Shown one piece after another: positions 21,764 through 31,569 of a stretch of 64,000 nt of DNA. This DNA comes from Hermatobates lingyangjiaoensis. Its lineage: Eukaryota > Arthropoda > Insecta > Hemiptera > Hermatobatidae. The stretch is from positions 186,001 to 250,000 of the forward strand of contig JAPFBL010000119.1 in assembly GCA_026182355.1 (NCBI GenBank), written 5' to 3'. Made by a program: the position numbers and the translations under genes. Position 1 is the stretch's first letter; the number at the start of each line of letters is the position of its first letter. The notes beneath the pieces were generated by a model that searched no databases, was not told the DNA's origin, and saw only the letters and a list, made by a program, of their open reading frames with translations.

Positions 21764-21855
21764 ACCTGAAGAAGGAGAAAGGAAGTTACTTTCTCCCGAA
21801 ACGCGAAGAAGACTGTCCCGAAGAAGGAGAAAGGAAGTTACTTTCTCCCAAAACG
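21764..21855 (+). ncRNA. Tandem hammerhead-like motifs
   Basis: Two copies 53 bases apart (21764-21803 and 21817-21855). Each reads C(C/T)GAAGA, a perfect eight-pair stem GGAGAAAG/CTTTCTCC with a seven-base loop, then CGAAACG or CAAAACG. The first copy keeps CTGAAGA and GAAA. The second has CCGAAGA and AAAA, so it is decayed. A tandem pair fits PLE pseudo-LTRs. Activity is unproven. Confidence 0.45.
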
Positions 21856-21860
21856 TAGGG

Positions 21861-22110
21861 AGTCTGAATGGACATTATCAATGAGGGTTTATGCAGATTC
21901 TGTAAAGAATAGGAAGAAACACCGTTGCACCTGCTGACTGACTATAAGACAACTTTACTGCACAGAGGTGGGTGCTTCGGGACACTCAACAAAACCATAG
22001 AAAAACTTTTACAAGTGGAACCAGCAAAAGTGCTGAGCTTCTTGGAGGCGTTCAAGCTAACTGCTGGGGTACTTTAGTACAGAAGAGGGAAAGTACTAAA
22101 GAAGAGTTTT
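21861..22110 (+). pseudogene. LINE C-terminal tail (post RNase H zinc knuckle)
   Basis: SLNGHY matches the conserved L-T-G-H step of LINE C-termini. After a frameshift, GLCRFCKE, a stop, and EETPLHLLTDYKTTLLHRGG follow, giving the C-x2-C-x(n)-H-x(n)-C-type knuckle with the last cysteine replaced by tyrosine. EPAKVLSFLEAFKLT then matches the terminal helix. These knuckles close the ORF2 protein of RNase H-bearing non-LTR elements of the R1, LOA and I type. The upstream catalytic domains are missing. A partial second copy is at 20528-20608. Confidence 0.65.
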
Positions 22111-22119
22111 TAAGACGCA

Positions 22120-23220
22120 GTGCTATAGTCACCTTCAAATAATAATAATAAAAAAATAGCACTTTATCAACAGGTCAGTATATAAAGTTACCATATTCAT
22201 TTAAAAAATACAAATCTATAGGGTTCATCGGAAAAAATCATCTGTAAACCGTTTAAAAACATTGCTCTTCAGAATTTTACCTTGCATAATAGGTCAATAT
22301 ATATGCATAAGTCTTCTTCAAAGCCTACCCAAAATTAAATATCAACATATAAATAAGATACCAGTGTTTTGAACTTGTTTGTCCCATCAAAAAGTTCATT
22401 TGATTCAGTAAACAATTTTGAAAGAAATGATTCTAATATTTCGGGTTGCTGAAGTGATAGGTAGGATAAATTTAAGCATCAAAATTAGTTAAAGCACAAA
22501 TTTAACAAACTGATAGTGAAGTAGAGAAGCTGAAATATATGATCGCCCCGGGCTTCAGAAAGAGTTACGACACCGCTGCCTCTTATTATGTAGTTATAAA
22601 GTTCGCATTTCAAATACTCACTCACTTTATACAGTAGTTTCTCTTATGTACGAGTATATCAAGTTTCTGGGTAAATTGACCTCTAACTTTATAGTACATT
22701 TTTGCGGTTTATACATTGCCATGTAAAAAAAATGTAAATTGAAATAGTTAAATTTTAGTACTCCTATGTAAAATGAGAATAACCTAAAGTTTAAATGGGT
22801 CCCAAATAAATGAGTGACACTCTCCACCCCTAGAATGACACAAAAATGAGTCTTCCAGTGTGGGTCGAAAAGAAACATATAATCAAAATGTATATTCATC
22901 CTTAGGATGGTAAGCGTTTGATTTACTCCTCCAAACACATGGAGGAGGAATGTTTGTCAAATATTCTCATTTCTTTCCTCACAGTGTAAATTGCCAATGT
23001 TTAACAATCAGACCCGATCAATGATTATATTTTATTCAATGTTCATCATAGTGAACAGGTTACGCAATTAAATAATATTTCCATTAAATAGGATCACCTC
23101 TTTGATATCATGAAAATTTCAATAAATAAAAAATGTGTTTATTTATTAATGCGTTGTTTAGAATTGTAGATTTTTGTTTATGTGTGTTTCCAACACCCAC
23201 ACTTATAGGATTGTAGCTGC
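22120..23220. other. Unassigned stretch
   Basis: AT-rich, no supported feature. The frame at 22627-22938 (minus, 103 codons) is aromatic-rich and matches nothing I know. Confidence 0.3.
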
Positions 23221-23224
23221 AATG

Positions 23225-23430
23225 TCGTACTACGGGCAGAAATTGTGGAATGTAATTGACGAGCCTTAATATGTACCGGGTTGATTCTACATTGGGAGGC
23301 TTAAACTTTACCTCACTCAAGTTTACTAGAGTAGGGCTCTTCAGGGAAGTTTTGATATCGTACAGACTAGAGACCAACTGATTTAGGTCCTCTCCGGAGG
23401 GACCTAAACTATATAAACTATATTCATTGA
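23225..23430 (-). repeat. tRNA-derived SINE, body only
   Basis: Minus-strand copy of the SINE body. On the plus strand, GATTCTACATTGGGAGGC, CTCACTCAAG and the CTCTCCGGAGGG segment line up with 47440-47570. The head with A and B boxes is lost. The 135-codon frame at 23108-23515 is laid over this SINE and is not a gene. Confidence 0.65.
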
Positions 23431-24340
23431 AATTCGCTACTTGTGAGACCACTAGCGACATTCTACATACTCTAACATGACAATAGTTACATGAAACCAT
23501 TGCCATGTTAAACAATCCGTACTTGTTACTTCAGATTGTTGATTACAACAGCTTTGGTGTTTTTACTGTAATTAATCGTTACTGAGCTCTCGTCTTGCCC
23601 AAAAGCTAATCAGCAATACATGGTACTTCTCCTAGATGATGACAGAGTGCGTGAAGACCTGGGCAGTGCGTTCACACATCGGTCTACCAGGACCACCTCG
23701 GATTATCCTTGAACTGCTTCCCCCACTTCTTGCCAGCTGATCTAAACCACTCCGTGTCCTCTCATTCTTTCAGCCTCACCACACGAATCTTCCTGTACCA
23801 TGGAAACAACTCTCTGCTAAACAAAAAGACTCAAACAAAACTCTTCAATATTAGTTCCTTCATATATGGAACGGTTTGAGGATAACGTAATATATTTCCA
23901 TAATACAAACATGTATATCATAAAAAAAATTACAATAACGATGAAACTGACCTCTACCAAAAAAAATACAAATGAATTCTAGCTATAATTTATTAATCTA
24001 ACAAATTTTTATTAATATTAAGAACTAAGCATTTTGTAATGACACGAATGCAAACAAGTATGTTTATTACTTTAATCTCAACATACTTCTTCTTCTCTTG
24101 CTCAATACAATAAGGTCAAAATAGTGAAATGTGAAATGAACTGTACTTTTTTCTATTTTCATTGCTTCATTTTATTTTGGATTATTCTCACCCAGAACCA
24201 ATTATTCGAAGGCCCTAGTATATCTTGTAATCGATATGTCTCTGTCTCTCTGATCGTCTTGCACTCACTCTGCTTTTCTCTCACTCTCTCACTATATATA
24301 TATTTGTAAAATATGCTAACAGTCCAACTTTTAAGCTAAT
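23431..24340. other. Unassigned, with a GC-richer patch
   Basis: Bases 23585-23830 are richer in G and C and contain no open frame of note or known signature. The remainder is AT-rich. Confidence 0.25.
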
Positions 24341-24355
24341 ATTATTAAAAATGTG

Positions 24356-24405
24356 CCATAATTTGCAGAAACGTTCTTGAAGAAGAATGTTTCTGCACAT
24401 TATGG
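24356..24405. repeat. Strong 23-bp hairpin
   Basis: Arms 24356-24378 and 24383-24405 pair at 21 of 23 positions across the loop GAAG. The stem contains GCAGAAACGTTCTT. It could be a collapsed PLE terminal palindrome (it contains GAAACG and TTGAAGA), a tiny foldback element, or a small-RNA hairpin. Confidence 0.8.
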
Positions 24406-24429
24406 TTACGCTTTTAATTATATATATAT

Positions 24430-25043
24430 GTTTCACGGTGAATCACAAACACAGAACTAAGGAACAAACACACTTACTGTCTCTCACTGTTGTGACCAAC
24501 AGCGTTGTCACACGCGTGCCTGGTTCAAGTGAGGTAAGAAAAATTAACTAAGAATAAGCCAAGAGTTAAGAAATAGAAAGTGAAAATGAAGAAAATTAGG
24601 AAATATAAAAAAACTTAAAAGCTGATAATGAAGAAAATTAAGAGGAAAATAACTGAAACAAAAGAAAATTCAGGAATATAAATAATAATAATGATAATGA
24701 TGAAGATGATGATTAGAATAAAGTTGTATAAATAATAATTTAAAATAAAAATAAAAAGATAATAATAAAAAATAATAATCAAAGGTAAACTAATCTCTAA
24801 CTATTCAGAACAGCCCTTTCTTTTTAAATTCAAACCTGGTTTACAACGCGCATTTAAAAACCAGTAATGTGCCTCCTCGGATGCGCTTAAGGTGACCGTT
24901 TTACTCTCTGTTGGTCTCCAACCGTCGCTTCACAAGTGCACTTGGTGTTTCTATCTTAACTCTCCTCATGACGGTTCAACCGAAAATTAGAGTCAGTAAG
25001 TGTGTTTGTTCCTTAGTTCTGTGTTTGTGATTCACCGTGAAAC
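24430..25043. repeat. Perfect 50-bp inverted repeat around PLE family A variant
   Basis: Bases 24430-24479 are the exact reverse complement of 24994-25043. The right side carries a family A variant core just inside the arm: CTCATGACGGTTCAACCG, AAAATTAGAG, then GTAAGTGTGTTTG. The 514 bases between the arms are A-rich on the left and include a CAACCGTCGCTTCACAAGTG segment also found at 26600-26640 and 34040-34065. Perfect arms at this distance point to a young insertion. Confidence 0.8.
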
Positions 25044-25075
25044 GTTTGTTGTCCTTTTGGATAGTTTTCCTGTTT

Positions 25076-25078
<3 letters not shown>

Positions 25079-25108
<30 letters not shown>
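25079..25108. repeat. (TA)n microsatellite
   Basis: TA run directly followed by TGATCAAACCACAATAAG, the outer end of PLE family B. Confidence 0.95.
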
Positions 25109-25111
<3 letters not shown>

Positions 25112-25224
25112 CAAACCACAATAAGAAATGGGAAAACAAGACTAAGATCTTCAACCGTTACAAGCTGTCTTCATCAGAGCTAAATCCCAACTGATTTGAG
25201 GTTGGGATTTGACTCTGACGAAGG
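25109..25224 (-). repeat. PLE family B terminus, minus, with short plus piece
   Basis: The minus copy (25109-25180) carries the complement of TCTGATGAAGACAGCTTG, a CTGATGA-type box. At 25195-25224 the plus reading GATTTGACTCTGACGAAGGC restarts family B, making a partial inverted pair that leads straight into the PLE coding remnant at 25225. Confidence 0.65.
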
Positions 25225-25960
25225 CCGCTTTATACCTCTCTCTATTCGCCTCCATGCAATTTGCAGTAACCTAGTTGACCGGCGATACCATATCAACCAC
25301 TAAGAAGATAAATTCACTCAGTGTCGCTATCCTCCTTACTTAATCAATAGCCAAGTCTTAACTGCTGAAGTTCATTTCCGTCTTAGGCCTAAAAGGGATC
25401 GTGGTGATTCCACCTTCCTTTTAACTATTTTTTTCCCTGGGGCTTATAGGTTGGTCTCCCTTATTAAGCAGTTTTTTTCCATCCTACCCTCTCCTTTCCC
25501 TCTTCTTCTTCTTCAATCATTAGTGAACCCTCATCAATTTCCTACCAACAACCTCCTAACCTAAGGTGTATTTTTTCCTATATTTCTCTAAAGCGTCATT
25601 GTGAACCTCGTGGTGCTGTCAGGGTTGCCACATAATCAATCCTGATCACTATTACACTTGTTAATCTAACAATAATACTCACCGTTAAATGTCAAGACTT
25701 CCTGTATTTCCAAAATACTAGCTGTGTCCACCGACTAGACTGTATCTAATGTCATGCTTTTTATGTAGGTTTGGCTTCTACTAAGCTGAGACTGTTTATC
25801 AATAACCATAGAGCTTCCGATGGTCAGCACAGCAACCTTCCCATTCCCATCCATGCAAACTCACACAAACTTAACTTGAATTACTGTTTCCGAGTACGCA
25901 TTCTTAAGGGCTTCTGAAGAGGCATATACCAGTCATCTTAGTGCTAGAATAACTCCGTGG
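25225..25960 (+). pseudogene. PLE RT tail and GIY-YIG endonuclease, strongly decayed
   Basis: Frame-switching plus-strand reading. It begins with a post-RT segment around R-L-H-A-I-C-S-N, then a K-F-T-Q-C-x-Y-P-P-Y-L-I step equal to the G-Y-P motif of PLEs (as at 42200). The middle has FPWG and PPNLRCIFSYISLKRHC, followed by GFYVGLASTKLRLFINNHRA and LPIPIHANSHKLNLNYCFRV, which is the GIY-YIG core with its L-R-x-R-like and H-R region and the later histidines. Many stops and indels mark an old copy. The family differs from the ones at 13015 and 17573, whose cores read SYIGST and KYIGMT. Confidence 0.65.
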
Positions 25961-26449
25961 CTAAATCTCAAACATTAGTTTATATTCTTCATTTGTTTTA
26001 AATTATTATTTTTCCTATTATTATGATTATTCTTGATTTCAGTTACTGCTTTCTATTTTAATTTTAAAAGTAAACTTTTAATTTTTTTAATTTTTCATTT
26101 TCTATTTGATTTAGTTTATAATTTGTTTTATATATATCTTTAATTGAACATTTAGTTAATTTATTTGTTAACTTCCTCACCCTCATAAGTTGGTAACACT
26201 TTTTCTGCAACTGTTTTAGGAATTACAGTGTGGTTTCGTCGCTCAAATGAATCACATCTCCTCTTCTGATGACAACCATCATTGGAATATCGAAGTGAGA
26301 AATGTCTGTGTTTTCGAACTGTATCCTTTTATGTTTGATTTTTGTCTAAATATATTCTCATCAAGAAAACGCTCCACAAAGGACAACAAAGGTTTCATAG
26401 TAACCTATAGATACACACTTAGAGTAAATAGAAAAACATACTTAAGTCT
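25961..26449. other. Unassigned AT-rich stretch
   Basis: No supported feature. The frame at 26247-26465 runs into PLE family A and is not a gene. Confidence 0.3.
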
Positions 26450-26735
26450 TCAATTTTCAGTTTAACCGTCTTCAGGAGAGAATAGATACAGACACCAAGT
26501 GCACTTGTTCTAGGAACAACAGTCTCCAACAGTTGGATACTGTTGGTATTGTGAAATAACAATCAATGATCAAATCACAAGATATAAAAGATTTCACATA
26601 TTTTGCTGGTCTCCAACCGTCTCTGTACCAGTGCGCTTGGTTTCCCTTTTTTATCTCTCCTGAAGACGGTTCAACCGAAAATTAGAGACTGTAAGTGTGT
26701 GTTTTTAATTTCTCTACGTTTCTTTATCTACATTG
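26450..26735. repeat. Inverted pair of PLE family A termini
   Basis: The minus copy (about 26450-26480) and the plus copy (26600-26735) both carry TCTCCTGAAGACGGTT, CAACCG and AAAATTAGAGACTGTAAG. The plus copy ends ACATTGAAC and then joins the TA run at 26739. Between them are a GTACCAGTGCGCTTGGTTT segment and a TGATCAAATCACAA piece of family B. Confidence 0.75.

Positions 26736-26738
<3 letters not shown>

Positions 26739-26790
<52 letters not shown>
26739..26790. repeat. (TA)n microsatellite
   Basis: TA run between a family A terminus (left) and the family P palindrome (right). Confidence 0.95.
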
Positions 26791-26796
<6 letters not shown>

Positions 26797-26833
26797 TTAG
26801 TATAAGTGGGCAGCAAATCTTCTTGAAGACAAA

Positions 26834-27017
26834 TGGAATTAAAGTATACAGCAGCTTCTGCATTGACGACCTTTTTGCTGATGGCCTCGATTTTTCTCAC
26901 TATCATTCGGTGATGCTGAGGTATTCAGCATACCTCAGCATCACCGAATGATAGTGAGAAAAATCGAGGCCATCAGCAAAAAGGTCGTCAATGCAGAAGC
27001 TGCTGCATACTTTAATT

Positions 27018-27020
<3 letters not shown>
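26834..27020. repeat. 187-bp near-perfect palindrome (PLE family P)
   Basis: Arms of 91 bases (26834-26924 and 26930-27020) are separated by five bases and almost fully complementary. Each contains TTTTTGCTGATGGCCTCGAT and TGCATTGACGACC. The outer part resembles 42590-42720, where CTGGCAGCAAGTCTTCTT and CCTGATGATGG occur. TA runs lie near both ends, 26739-26790 and 27021-27072. The duplicated frames at 26724-26906 and 26948-27199 are by-products. Confidence 0.85.

Positions 27021-27072
<52 letters not shown>
27021..27072. repeat. (TA)n microsatellite
   Basis: TA run directly joined to the right end of the family P palindrome and followed by a family B piece. Confidence 0.95.
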
Positions 27073-27073
<1 letters not shown>

Positions 27074-27074
27074 G

Positions 27075-27330
27075 ATGAAACCACAATAAGAAAATGGGAA
27101 ACAATTTCACGTATTATTTCACGTGTTTATGTGAAATCTTTATATATATATATACGAGTACATATATATATATATATACATATATATATTTATATATAAA
27201 ACAAAATTTCACAAGAAACACGTAAAATAACAATCATCGTCCAAACCACAATAAGAAATGAGAAAAAAAGACTCAGATCTTTCAACCGTAACAAGCGGTC
27301 TTCGTTATCATAACAAGCTGTATAAACATC
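27075..27330 (-). repeat. PLE family B termini, two partial copies
   Basis: The first copy (27075-27145) reads ATGAAACCACAATAAG and then jumps to the ACGTGTTTATGTGAAATC outer end. The second (27200-27320) is a fuller minus copy, from ACACGTAAAATAACAATC to the complement of ACGAAGACCGCTTG. Short TA stretches lie between them at 27140-27190. Confidence 0.7.
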
Positions 27331-27855
27331 TGGTAAGTGATTGAAAGAGTGGGAAGCATGAGAGGTATTTTAAAAGGGTGTTAAGCGCAGGAAAGGACAA
27401 TAGTCAAGGAAAAGATGGTAGTTTAAACAAACGAGTATAGGAAGAAAAAAAGTAAACAACTATCCGCTAGCAGTCAACTCTCCTAGACGAAACTATTGCC
27501 CTCGTCAGGACAGATTTAAGTCTGAATAAACCATTAGTAATGTTTAATCTATTAAATTAAATCGGTGATGATTTGATAATATTTCTTAACAGCATCGATT
27601 TTTCATTAAGTCATCAATTTGGCTCATGTAATATAATGATAATTATGAAAATTATTGGACCGGAACTAAATGATTACTCATGAAAAATTGGTGTTGTTAA
27701 GAAATATTATACAATCCTCTCTGATCAAATTTAATAGATCAAATATTATAATCATTAGTAACAGTTTATTCAAACTTGACTCAGTCCTGATGAAGGTAGT
27801 AGCCTCGTTTAAGAGGGTTGACAGCTAGTGGATAGCTTTTTACTTTATTTTTCCT
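27331..27855. repeat. Inverted pair of PLE family R termini
   Basis: Arms 27442-27560 and 27729-27855 are complementary with indels. The minus copy reads CCTGACGAGGGCAATAG and the plus copy CCTGATGAAGGTAGTAGCC, both keeping the canonical CTGANGA box of hammerheads, followed by a C/T-rich stem and GAGRGTTGACWGC-type sequence. The 168-base spacer is AT-rich. The GAAA box is altered in both, so activity is doubtful. Confidence 0.65.
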
Positions 27856-27859
27856 GCAC

Positions 27860-30340
27860 TTCTTACCCAAACTCAGTGGTTTTCAACCTGAGTTCGATAA
27901 GTCGGTCTCAGAGGTTTGGCGGAGCCTCCACTGCGGTGGCCAACAGCAAAGTCACACTGATTTGCAGATATGTAATTTGTTGCGAGTACTCAGTAATACT
28001 GCTGATACCATAATATGCCTTCATCTGTTGATTTTAAAAACCAATATTTCCAAATTCTGAATTCAATCCACAAGCTTTCTGTTCGATTGAATCTGAAAGA
28101 TAGGATAATTTATTTCCTTAGAATAGTTTTTTACTATATTCCAACCTCACATATTCAATTGCTTTAAAAGATGCAAAACAATGACACATGTATTTATTTA
28201 TTCCCTGTATTACATGTTAGAATAGTGCTTTGAATATCTTTCTCTGTAGAAGAAAGTAATTTATTCACATCTATGTAATTTACCCTTACATTAACAATGA
28301 GATGTGATTAATTACTCCAAGTTTAATTGATTAATCCAAAAACTTTCATTTACCTAATAATGAAAGCCAGCAGTTTGATTAGGGTAGCACTTGTAACAAG
28401 ATAACACTGTTGATGCTTTATGGTACATATATTATTTAACAAACAAAACGCACTCATGTATATACAAAGGCGGACCCTTTTGCAAAACTTCTTTTACTGG
28501 ACTCAGGAGACCTCAAAACGTGTGTTTCTGTTGAAAACTCTATTTCTAAATTTTGATCCTAATTCAATATTTTGAATTCTAAATACTTACATTGAAAATA
28601 AATGAAAGCATTAATTGTTTAAAGTATTAATGCTTTGCAATAACAAAACAAACTTCTGTGTTGGGAAGATAAGGGATAATGAATAAAATAAATAAATTAA
28701 TGACAATATAACATATGAAATAATCAAGTAAACAAGAAGAATGCTCAAGCAAGCTAGAGAAAAAAAAGAATAGAACTTAGAATTAGAAGAAAATGTAAGC
28801 TTTGAAACGGGAGAAAAAATATGAGGAAGCAATGATAGGTTAGAAGAAATAATTGAAGGGACGTGAATATGCAATAAAAGGTTAGATGACATATGAAAAG
28901 AACCTGAAAATGCAATGATGTTGAAAGAAATAAGAACAAGGACGTGAAGATGCAATAAGAAGTTAGAAGATATAAGAAGAAGGGCGTGAAGATGCAAAGA
29001 AGGATAAAAGAAATAAGAAACAGAATGGAAGCAAAACTGTTTTGATAACTTGATGACTGCCAAGTATATTTTACTCATTATTTAAACTTGTTTGTTTGTT
29101 TAGTTAAGGTTGTTTTGATTGTTTGCTCCAATCTTCGCAAAAAATTAAGATAAACCCTAAAAAATTAAAAAATTAAAAAAAACCGGTGAAATTTGATATC
29201 AGGCATTTAGATTTTATTTAAATAAATTGTTGGAGCTCTTGATTGTTTATGCCATCATTGAAAGTTTGTTCTTTTTTAAGTATAATCTGACGGACTCAGT
29301 AGGGCCATCGCTTTTTACAATCTAATTGGATTAAAACAGTGAGCTAAAATCAATACTTGTTTATTTACTCCAATGTTAGTCATTGGAGTAAAATTATTTG
29401 ATTAATATGTAATTTCTGAACGGTGGGTTCCACAGGGTATTTGCCAACTTAGCTAAATTTATTAACCACCATTATTTCTAAACATTTTCCAGGAAGCGAT
29501 TTATTTTTTGCTACATGGATACTAACTAACAACAGTTTTTAAGCTGTCAGTGTTTATTCAATAAAATTGCTCGCTTTTCTAATTTTACTTGTATATGCAA
29601 TTCATCATAAATGAAGTACACTTGCCTTTCAAGTGATGTCAAAATTTAATAAATAATGCCATATTTTTTTATACCCGTATATTTCATCTAAGAATTTATA
29701 TATTTTGAGTCAATCTGCAATTGTTAATAACTATTATTTACTCCAATACATATTTATAATGAGGTAAATGAAAGTCGCATTGTGTCTTCTATAATGTTTT
29801 TTTCAAAAATAACTGCCATATTATTAATAATGCATAATTAAAACCACTAACATAAATTCACCGTCTAGGAATTTATAGGAATTCTAAAAACACAAAAGCA
29901 AATGCAGGTTACCACACTGATTGCAAACCCCAATAATGAATGGTTTAAAACTAGTTGAACCCTGATCAAACAGCATTCTTACATTTTGCCTTTAATACTT
30001 CAACGGTTATGTAATATAAAACCGTTATATTAGTATGAATTAGATATAAATAATGTATTAGATTGTAGAATCTAATTATTTTATATAACTAACTGTATGA
30101 ATTTACTAGAATTTAAAGGTTTGGATGTTCATAATAATTAATTTCGTGACAGCCGTACTCGAATGTAGAAACCAGTTTTAAAGTTATAATTAATTCAGTC
30201 CTGTAAAGGAGTAGTTTAACACATTAGCACAGTTTTGATTGGTTATTAATCAGTAGTAATATTTTAAAACGACCATTAACTAAACATTAATTAAACAGCT
30301 AAATTAACATTCTGCTGTTTTTTAAAGGTTACTAAACATT
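27860..30340. other. Unassigned stretch
   Basis: AT-rich with purine-rich runs at 28740-29040. The 155-codon minus frame at 28611-29078 is the longest in the window, but it is built from degenerate repeats of an A/G-rich unit (AAGAAATAAGAA, GATGCAATA, TTAGAAGA) read in reverse. The result is leucine- and serine-rich, with no motif. Near 28490-28530, CTCAGGAGACC and AAAACGTGTG hint at a PLE terminus. Confidence 0.3.
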
Positions 30341-30513
30341 GTCAGGAATGGGGAAGTCAGTCTGTCAGGTGAAGGAGTAGTATTCCTGGTCATATGGACT
30401 TGCGGCTTTACATTGTCTGAGATACAGTATAATTTCGAAGTCATCAGGTCGTGTACATTTAGCTCAGATAGGAATCTATTGGAACTCATAGGAACGGGAA
30501 AGTTTGTGAGTTG

Positions 30514-30780
30514 GATTCAGCTCCTGAAGAAGGAGAATCCAACTGGATGGGTGGGTAGTTTTTTATTTCCTCTCGTAGCAAGTCGAGTAATGTAGCAATC
30601 AATAGATTCCCAACTGAAGTCATGTTGAATATCGACGTTTCTGTCGTACCATGGAGTCCTAGCTATAAGGCGGGCACATTTATTCTGTACTATTTGGTTG
30701 CAGTTCTTGTTAGTGGGCGCCACTGCAAACAAGACTCAGCATCCATAAGTCATAGTGGAACGAATGGCAAGGTCCTTCAC
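30514..30780 (-). pseudogene. Jockey-like LINE reverse transcriptase tail
   Basis: The minus strand reads RSTMTYGC, a stop, FAVAPTNKNCNQIVQNKCAR, LIARTPWYDRNVDIQHDFSW and ITRLATRGNKKLPTHP, ending at a stop. This matches the end of Jockey-clade ORF2 proteins, where TYG-x-x-x-W, a QN-K, an A-P-W-Y/F-V-R-N and an L-H-x-D-L step follow one another. One in-frame stop shows it is dead. About 260 bases are recognisable, so the copy is 5' truncated as usual for LINEs. Jockey elements are typical of arthropods. Confidence 0.75.
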
Positions 30781-30789
30781 TACCTGTCG

Positions 30790-31420
30790 ATTTATCGATT
30801 TGAGGATACATTAAAGTTTACACATTAGGAATATCCCAAGCTTAGATTGGCTCTGCAAATGTTTTATGAATGATATTTAATACAAGAAATTTAATATGAC
30901 AAACCTAGCATTCACAAACCGTTAATAATCTTTTATTTTCTGTCGGATATTATATACAGAATAAGTGTGTGGACGGTAAACGTTTGTTACAGGCAAAAGT
31001 TTAGGAAATATTGTTATATAAGAAATTGGTTGTATGAAAAGTATTTATTAATAATAACCATGTGAGATTTTAACACTAACAATAGAAAAGTATATTTGAC
31101 CATTTTAATTTCATAATAAACGTCAAATAAATACTGTATTTCCAGTTAAGTGGAAAATGAAACCCTCTAAGCAAAGAAAGCCACAAGCCTACTCAGAAAG
31201 CAATACAAGCCGTAATCGGTTCTTTCAGGAAGTAATATTGACCTACAAAAATCGTTCCTGTAGGTAACAGATATTCCATATTATAACTGCAAGAAAATGT
31301 CATTATTTGATAAATATTATATCAAATTCCTCCATTAATAGTCACTTTTAGGTGAATTAATGCAAAAAGTTTCCACATTAATCATATTTTTTAATGAAAT
31401 ATCGCGTTTCAAGTAAGCAG
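30790..31420. other. Unassigned AT-rich stretch
   Basis: No supported feature. Confidence 0.3.
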
Positions 31421-31424
31421 TGTC

Positions 31425-31565
31425 CGCCCTTCTTTAGGCAGATTTACTCTAATTATTAATTGTAATCTTTTTAACTAGAGCTATTTACCTGAAGAAGTAC
31501 AACACGTCTTTGAAACGTGTTGTTTTATAAGTAAAATTTCTTTATGTGGAGACTTCCTATATTAT
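31425..31565 (+). repeat. PLE family J terminus
   Basis: Contains CCTGAAGAAGTACAACACG, TCTTTGAAACGTGTTG and AAATTTCTTTATGTGGAGAC. The box CTGAAGA followed by GAAACG and the pairing of CAACACG with CGTGTTG suit a hammerhead-like fold. Relatives are at 20240-20300 and 44640-44720. Confidence 0.6.
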
Positions 31566-31569
31566 TTCT

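Noticed and set aside
23108..23515. 135-codon minus frame
   Set aside because: It lies over a SINE body whose copies elsewhere are not open in the same frame.
26603..27199. Open frames with long Tyr-Ile runs
   Set aside because: They are translations of (TA)n microsatellites and the family P palindrome.
28611..29078. 155-codon minus frame, the longest in the window
   Set aside because: It is read from degenerate purine-rich repeats, lacks motifs, and is leucine- and serine-rich as expected from that composition.
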